A stretch of DNA of 27,596 nt. It comes from Bacillota bacterium (GTDB lineage Bacteria; Bacillota_E; JAJZYS01; JAJYTV01). A model generated the notes under the pieces. The model ran no database searches and was not told where the DNA came from. It saw nothing but the letters and a program-made list of their open reading frames with translations. Each line of letters starts with the position of its first letter. Positions within the stretch are counted from its first letter, which is position 1. The DNA lies in contig JAJZVM010000046.1 in the NCBI GenBank assembly GCA_021845645.1, positions 1 to 27,596 of the forward strand, given 5' to 3'. The position numbers were made by a program, and so were the translations under genes. Of the stretch, positions 24,191-27,596 are shown in pieces.

Positions 24191-24216
24191 TGAAACATCC
24201 TGGCACGTTTTGCGTC
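24191..24216 (+). promoter_or_regulatory. ECF-type sigma promoter upstream of the sigma gene
   Basis: TGAAAC (24191-24196), exactly 16 bp, then CGTC (24213-24216). This is the pattern of promoters read by SigW/SigX/SigM-type ECF factors. Transcription would begin near 24222, giving the sigma gene control of its own expression. Confidence 0.75.
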
Positions 24217-24280
24217 TAAGTTGTTGCAGCGGGCTTTCTGGAGGGACAGGCGGCTGTCGGTCAAAGAGGACCTCGCCAGC

Positions 24281-24829
24281 TTGGACGACCGTGAGCTCGT
24301 GCGCCGTGCCCAAGAGCGGGATGCACGTGCGTTCGCCATACTCGTCGCGCGGTATGAGGTCCGGGTGAGGCGCATGTGCGCCGCGCTGACCGCAGACCCC
24401 GATGCGGCCGAGGAACTGGCCCAGGTCACCTGGGTCAAGGCGTTCGAAGCGGTCGGTCATCTGAGAGACGGCGAGCGTTTCTTCGGCTGGCTCAGGCAGA
24501 TCGCAGTCAACCATCTGCGGGATGGCTGGCGCAGGCACAAGCTGCCGCAATTGCCGTTCGATGACGCGCTGCATGACCGCCCCGATCCCGGAGCCTTGCC
24601 CGATGAGCAGCTGCTGCGCGCTGAGCGCCAGCTGGAGATCGCGCAGGCACTGGCGGCGCTGAGCCTGCATGATCGCAGGATGCTCGCCCTGCGTTACGAG
24701 CAGGACCTCTCCTACCACGAGATCGCGGGCATGCTTCACACGACCGAAGGAACCGTCGCAACCTGGCTCTACCGCGCAAAGGAGCGGCTACGCAAGGCCA
24801 TGGACCAACCGAAGGGCAGGCAGCGGTGA
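24281..24829 (+). CDS. RNA polymerase sigma factor, ECF subfamily
   Basis: Directs RNA polymerase to stress promoters when released from its anti-sigma. Region 2 runs from ELVRRAQERDARAFAILVARY to AEELAQVTWVKAFEAV and FFGWLRQIAVNHLRD. Region 4 is ALAALSLHDRRMLALRYEQDLSYHEIA with the helix-turn-helix TTEGTVATWLYRAKERLR. I chose the TTG at 24281 (182 residues, beginning M-DDRELVRRAQ as in most ECF factors). A CTG at 24254 has the better-placed GGAGG and would add nine residues. The TTG at 24221 lies at the predicted transcription start and is unlikely. The stop overlaps the anti-sigma ATG. Confidence 0.93.
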   Translation: MDDRELVRRAQERDARAFAILVARYEVRVRRMCAALTADPDAAEELAQVTWVKAFEAVGHLRDGERFFGWLRQIAVNHLRDGWRRHKLPQLPFDDALHDRPDPGALPDEQLLRAERQLEIAQALAALSLHDRRMLALRYEQDLSYHEIAGMLHTTEGTVATWLYRAKERLRKAMDQPKGRQR

Positions 24830-25401
24830 TGGTCGCACATATTTCAGGCAAGGACATCGGACGTTACGTGGACGGTGAGATGGGTCGCGACGAGGCGCTC
24901 CGCTTCGACCGTCACCTCTCCGCATGCCCATACTGCCGTGGTCGCCTCGAATCGGAACAGCGGCTGACGCTGGACCTCAAGTCCTATTTCGCCATGCCGC
25001 TGCCCGCAGGGGCGCACGCGGGCGTTCCGCGCAGTCCCCTGCCGCTCCAGGTCCCGGCCGCCGCGGCAGCGGTGCTCGCCGTGTTCCTCGCCTACCCCGC
25101 CCTCAGCCACGAACTTCAGCCGCCGCACACCACCGGCGCCAGTTCCGTCATGCCGTTCAACCTGGGCGTGCGCGTCGACAGCGGGCCGAACTGGTCGCAG
25201 CTCTCGACCTGGACCGGCTTCGTGGTCGGCCAGAGCGGCCAGGCGATCGAGGTGCGGACGGGCGACAAGGTCTTGCGCGTCGAGTTGCCGAGCGGCAGCA
25301 AGCCCACCGCCTACCCCGTCGGCTCGGCGGTGGTGGTACGCGGCAGCCTCGCACGCGCAGGCGTCGTGTCCGCCGCGGCCGTGCAACAGGTCGCGCCGTA
25401 G
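24829..25401 (+). CDS. Zinc-finger anti-sigma factor with a C-terminal OB-like domain
   Basis: 190 residues. The N-terminal cytoplasmic ZAS domain has H29xxxC33xxC36 (HLSACPYC), which binds the partner sigma factor. A single membrane helix spans ~72-91 (VPAAAAAVLAVFLAYPA). Outside, after a Pro/Ser-rich linker, residues ~127-188 form alternating strands: GFVVGQSGQAIEVRTG, VLRVELP, VGSAVVVRGSL, VSAAAVQQV. This resembles a small OB fold (DUF5666-like) and may be the sensor. TGATG couples it to the sigma gene; GTG 24826 is an alternative start one codon earlier. The signal it senses is unknown. Confidence 0.88.
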   Translation: MVAHISGKDIGRYVDGEMGRDEALRFDRHLSACPYCRGRLESEQRLTLDLKSYFAMPLPAGAHAGVPRSPLPLQVPAAAAAVLAVFLAYPALSHELQPPHTTGASSVMPFNLGVRVDSGPNWSQLSTWTGFVVGQSGQAIEVRTGDKVLRVELPSGSKPTAYPVGSAVVVRGSLARAGVVSAAAVQQVAP

Positions 25402-25419
25402 GAAGGACTGACTCCAGGC

Positions 25420-25445
25420 GACGCCCGGCCGGATGGCCGGGCGTC
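25420..25445. terminator. Bidirectional terminator hairpin between convergent genes
   Basis: GACGCCCGGCC and GGCCGGGCGTC form an 11-bp perfect stem with a GGAT loop, placed between the anti-sigma stop and the convergent hydrolase stop. The T runs are weak on both sides. Confidence 0.75.
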
Positions 25446-25456
25446 CTTGCGTTGTC

Positions 25457-26530
25457 TCAAACCTGCGCGAGGAACTCCCTGAGCGCCCGCGTGAAGACGT
25501 CCGGCTGTTCGAGATGCGGTGAATGTCCGCTCTCCGCCACGACCACTTCCCGGTAGCGCCCGCCCACCGCAGCGTAGCGCTCCAGCAGATGGCGCATCTG
25601 ACTCACCATCGGCTGGGGAGGGAAGACATCGGCTCCGGGCCACCCCGGCACCGCGCCCATCTGGCCGAGCGCACCGAAATCGAGCAGGGAGAAGTCCGAC
25701 ACGATCTGGTCGTCGCTGCCGCGCACCCAGAGCACCGGCGGCTGCGGCGAGATGCCGGCGAATCCCGAGAGATCGCAGTAGCCGGGAGCCATGCAGTTGT
25801 TGATGCCGTCCTCCCCCGGCGCCACGCCCGGCCAGTTCGGAGACGGCGTAAGCCCTCCAGGATAGAAGCCTTCGCCAACGCGCATGGCGAGCACGGCGGA
25901 GACAAGCTCCTCCTCCCTCTCGGGACGCACCCGGAAGGGCGGCTTGAAATAGAAGGAATTCATCACGCTCCTGGGCGAGAACGGACTCTCCTCGCTGCGG
26001 TCCTTGTCCGCCAGGCGCCGCACATACTCGGGGTTCGCGGCGCCACCGCCGCTGCCGGCGCGATCCGGCCAGCAGTATGTGCCCTGCAGGTCCTTCGTTC
26101 CGCCGAAGCCGAAGGGCGGCAGCGGACTCTCCAGCGTCACCGAAGCCACACGCTCCGGGTGGTCGATGGCGTACTGCATGACGACCCCTGCGCCCATGGA
26201 CCAGCCCAGGAGATGCAGCTTGCCGGAGATATCCATGCTGTGGAGCAGCGCCGCGATATCATCGCTGAAATCCCGCATGCCCCGCCGCCCGTCGATCGGC
26301 TTCGGCTCCGTCTCGCCGTAGCCGCGCAAATCTGGTGCGATGACCCGGTAGTCGCCGGCCATGGCCAGGATGAGCTCGTCGAAGAACACCGACGAGGAGG
26401 CGTTTCCATGCACCAGCAGCAGGACGTCCTTTCCCTCGCTGCCTGCGCAGCGCAGGTAGGTCTCGACCCTCTGCGTTCTCCGCTTCTGCGCTTTGATCTC
26501 CGTGGCCAACCCCTCCTTGCGACCTGACAT
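25457..26530 (-). CDS. Alpha/beta hydrolase
   Basis: About 357 residues of the alpha/beta-hydrolase fold. The oxyanion segment LLLVHGNASSS is followed by PDLRGYGETEPKP, the nucleophile elbow GWSMGAG, the acid candidate VRGSDDQIVSD and the catalytic histidine in ESGHSPHLEQP, so the triad is intact. A long cap region lies between the elbow and the acid (FGFGGTKDLQGTYCW, then NSFYFKPPFRVRPE). Ester, lactone or other bond cleavage cannot be chosen from sequence. I use the ATG at 26530 (MSGRKEG); an in-frame ATG at 26539 and a TTG at 26605 are possible, and none has a good Shine-Dalgarno. It is divergent from the iron permease and convergent with the anti-sigma gene, so it probably has its own promoter. 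Confidence 0.85.
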   Translation of the reverse strand: MSGRKEGLATEIKAQKRRTQRVETYLRCAGSEGKDVLLLVHGNASSSVFFDELILAMAGDYRVIAPDLRGYGETEPKPIDGRRGMRDFSDDIAALLHSMDISGKLHLLGWSMGAGVVMQYAIDHPERVASVTLESPLPPFGFGGTKDLQGTYCWPDRAGSGGGAANPEYVRRLADKDRSEESPFSPRSVMNSFYFKPPFRVRPEREEELVSAVLAMRVGEGFYPGGLTPSPNWPGVAPGEDGINNCMAPGYCDLSGFAGISPQPPVLWVRGSDDQIVSDFSLLDFGALGQMGAVPGWPGADVFPPQPMVSQMRHLLERYAAVGGRYREVVVAESGHSPHLEQPDVFTRALREFLAQV

Positions 26531-26609
26531 CCATGTCATGTTTGACGACTCATGCCCCGGTCCCTGCCTGCCCGACCTTGACGCTAGGCAGGTGCTCGAG
26601 TACAAATGT

Positions 26610-26624
26610 TGAGTGCATCACTCA
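26610..26624. promoter_or_regulatory. 15-bp palindrome in the hydrolase/FTR1 divergent promoter region
   Basis: TGAGTG-CAT-CACTCA is a perfect 6+6 inverted repeat with a 3-nt centre, 26 bp ahead of the FTR1 start. It does not match the Fur or IdeR/DtxR consensus. Its place suggests an operator for the FTR1 gene, the hydrolase gene or both. Confidence 0.5.
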
Positions 26625-26649
26625 TATTAGTTGCGGAGGGGGGCAGCGA

Positions 26650-27486
26650 TTGCTTCCGACATTCATCATCTTTGTCCGTGAGACGCTGGAGGCCAGCCTC
26701 GTCGTGGGCATCATCCTGGCGTACCTGCACCGCATAGGGCGACAGGACCGCAAGGCGAGCGTCTGGTTCGGCGTCGGCGTTGCCGTTGCCCTCGACCTCG
26801 CGGTCGCCATGGTCAGCTATCATCTGATCCATCAGTACGACGGTTCACAGGTCCAGGCGATCCTCGAGGGCTGCACCTACGTCGTGGCCACCGCCATGCT
26901 GACCTACATGAGCTTCTGGATGAAAGGACAGAGCAGCCAGATCCGCGGCGAACTCGAGCGCAAGGTGGACATCGCTCTCTCGCGCGGATCGCTCGGGGCG
27001 ATGGTCCTGCTCTCGGCGGTGACGGTCGGACGCGAGGGCCTGGAGACCGCGTTTTTCACGCTTGCGATCGCACTGAACCAGCAGGGACTGCCGATGCTGT
27101 TTGGTGCCTTTCTAGGCCTGCTCGCCGGTCTTGGCGTGAGCGCATGGGTGTACAGCCTTGGGCGCAGGGCGCCGCTCGGCCTGTTCTTCAATGTGCTCGG
27201 CGTCCTGCTGCTGCTGTTCGGAGCAGGCCTCCTGGCGGACGCCGTCGAGTCGTTCCAGTCCATCGGCTTGCTGCAGGTCCTGACGGGCATCGTCTGGCAC
27301 AGCCAGGCGCTGCTGAGCGAGGAGAGCCCCCTCGGGGACATCCTCCACAGCCTCTTCGGCTACGCGCAGGCCCCGACCGTGTTGCAGGTCGGCGTCTACG
27401 TCGCCTTCCTGGCCGTCGCCGTCATCGCCTACCTCAGTCTCACGGGCACGCAGAATCGGCCCCGCGCGGCCGAGGTCAGGGAATAG
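26650..27486 (+). CDS. FTR1 family iron permease (EfeU-like)
   Basis: 278-residue polytopic membrane protein with about seven helices. The iron-binding REXXE motifs are RETLE (10-14) in TM1 and REGLE (128-132) in TM4, the pair that defines FTR1/EfeU. It takes up iron across the cytoplasmic membrane, usually with EfeO/EfeB partners, but none is visible before the window end. The TTG at 26650 has GGAGGGGGG upstream and gives the usual family length; the longer frame to 26533 would add 39 unrelated residues. The 15-bp palindrome at 26610-26624 is the likely regulatory site. Confidence 0.92.
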   Translation: MLPTFIIFVRETLEASLVVGIILAYLHRIGRQDRKASVWFGVGVAVALDLAVAMVSYHLIHQYDGSQVQAILEGCTYVVATAMLTYMSFWMKGQSSQIRGELERKVDIALSRGSLGAMVLLSAVTVGREGLETAFFTLAIALNQQGLPMLFGAFLGLLAGLGVSAWVYSLGRRAPLGLFFNVLGVLLLLFGAGLLADAVESFQSIGLLQVLTGIVWHSQALLSEESPLGDILHSLFGYAQAPTVLQVGVYVAFLAVAVIAYLSLTGTQNRPRAAEVRE

Positions 27487-27596
27487 CACTAGTACGTCGT
27501 TTCAGAAGTTCGTTCCCGGCACCCAAATTACATAATTACCCAGCAAGGAGTTTTTGCGCGTGGCGTAGAAGCCCTCTGTAAAGCGGCCTTTGCGGG
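27487..27596. other. AT-richer intergenic tail at the right edge
   Basis: No coding frame is credible. After a stretch containing ATTACATAATTA, an AGCAAGGAG sequence is followed by TTTTTGCGCGTGGCGTAG. It looks like a ribosome-site-like start of a conserved leader, but the in-frame GTG meets a stop two codons later. The next gene or element lies beyond the window. Confidence 0.4.

Larger units (their letters stand above)
23983..24280. other. 298-bp non-coding stretch between SASP gene and ECF sigma gene
   Basis: It contains the SASP terminator hairpin, an AAGGAGGAATG sequence at ~24141-24151 that opens only a 7-codon frame, and the ECF promoter at 24191-24216. I see no credible longer coding frame. 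The Shine-Dalgarno-like GGAGG at 24240-24244 has no ordinary start codon in reach (only an in-frame CTG at 24254). Confidence 0.6.

Noticed and set aside
24129..24368. 79-codon ORF upstream of the ECF sigma gene
   Set aside because: No ribosome site for its TTG, it crosses the ECF promoter and overlaps the sigma gene in another frame; no family resemblance.

Overview
The window reads as a chromosomal segment of a high-GC, endospore-forming member of the Bacillota (Firmicutes). Spore formation is shown by SpoIIE and a small acid-soluble spore protein. The gene neighbourhood (spoIIE, a kinase-like gene, tilS, ftsH, with coaX and a folP-folB-folK cluster close by) recalls the Bacillus subtilis spoIIE-yabT-tilS-hprT-ftsH-coaX-...-folP-folB-folK region, but here it is rearranged, lacks hprT between tilS and ftsH, and has other genes inserted. 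GC content, a large share of TTG/GTG starts and GG-rich Shine-Dalgarno sites suggest one of the deep high-GC lineages (Symbiobacteria, Thermaerobacter, Sulfobacillus or Limnochorda-like); the genus cannot be fixed from the sequence alone.

Layout. From the left edge to about 23.65 kb nearly everything reads on the minus strand, so transcription runs right to left. In transcription order: tRNA-Glu with promoter and terminator; marR with a candidate self-overlapping operator; a tandem-module membrane fusion protein, ABC ATPase and FtsX/MacB-type permease; a YbjN-like protein with terminator; spoIIE, a YabT-position pseudokinase, tilS and ftsH with terminator; a DUF2089 zinc-ribbon protein, a DUF4097 beta-ladder protein and a YmfF/YmfH pair of M16 proteins; a catalytically dead HtrA-like lipoprotein, fhs, folP, folB, folK and birA; then bioY behind a BirA operator, coaX and the start of an M24 peptidase. 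One 63-residue plus-strand ORF converges on birA. Right of 23.7 kb the plus strand carries a SASP gene, an ECF sigma factor/anti-sigma pair with its own ECF-type promoter, and an FTR1-type iron permease. A minus-strand alpha/beta hydrolase lies between the last two.

How the genes fit together. fhs-folP-folB-folK makes and loads tetrahydrofolate. birA (ligase plus repressor) and bioY form a biotin uptake/sensing loop with a recognisable operator, and coaX adds pantothenate activation. SpoIIE, the pseudokinase and the SASP belong to sporulation. DUF2089/DUF4097, the MarR-ABC operon and the ECF pair look like envelope or stress-response modules.

Most unusual points: a membrane fusion protein with two complete adaptor modules whose coiled-coil arms are lengthened on opposite helices; a pseudokinase in the YabT position; an HtrA-like lipoprotein with all three catalytic residues replaced; a dihydropteroate synthase with a rebuilt sulfonamide-site loop; a perfect hairpin between the Shine-Dalgarno and start codon of the YmfF gene; and an anti-sigma factor with a putative extracytoplasmic OB-fold. 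No mobile elements, CRISPR arrays or rRNA genes were seen.
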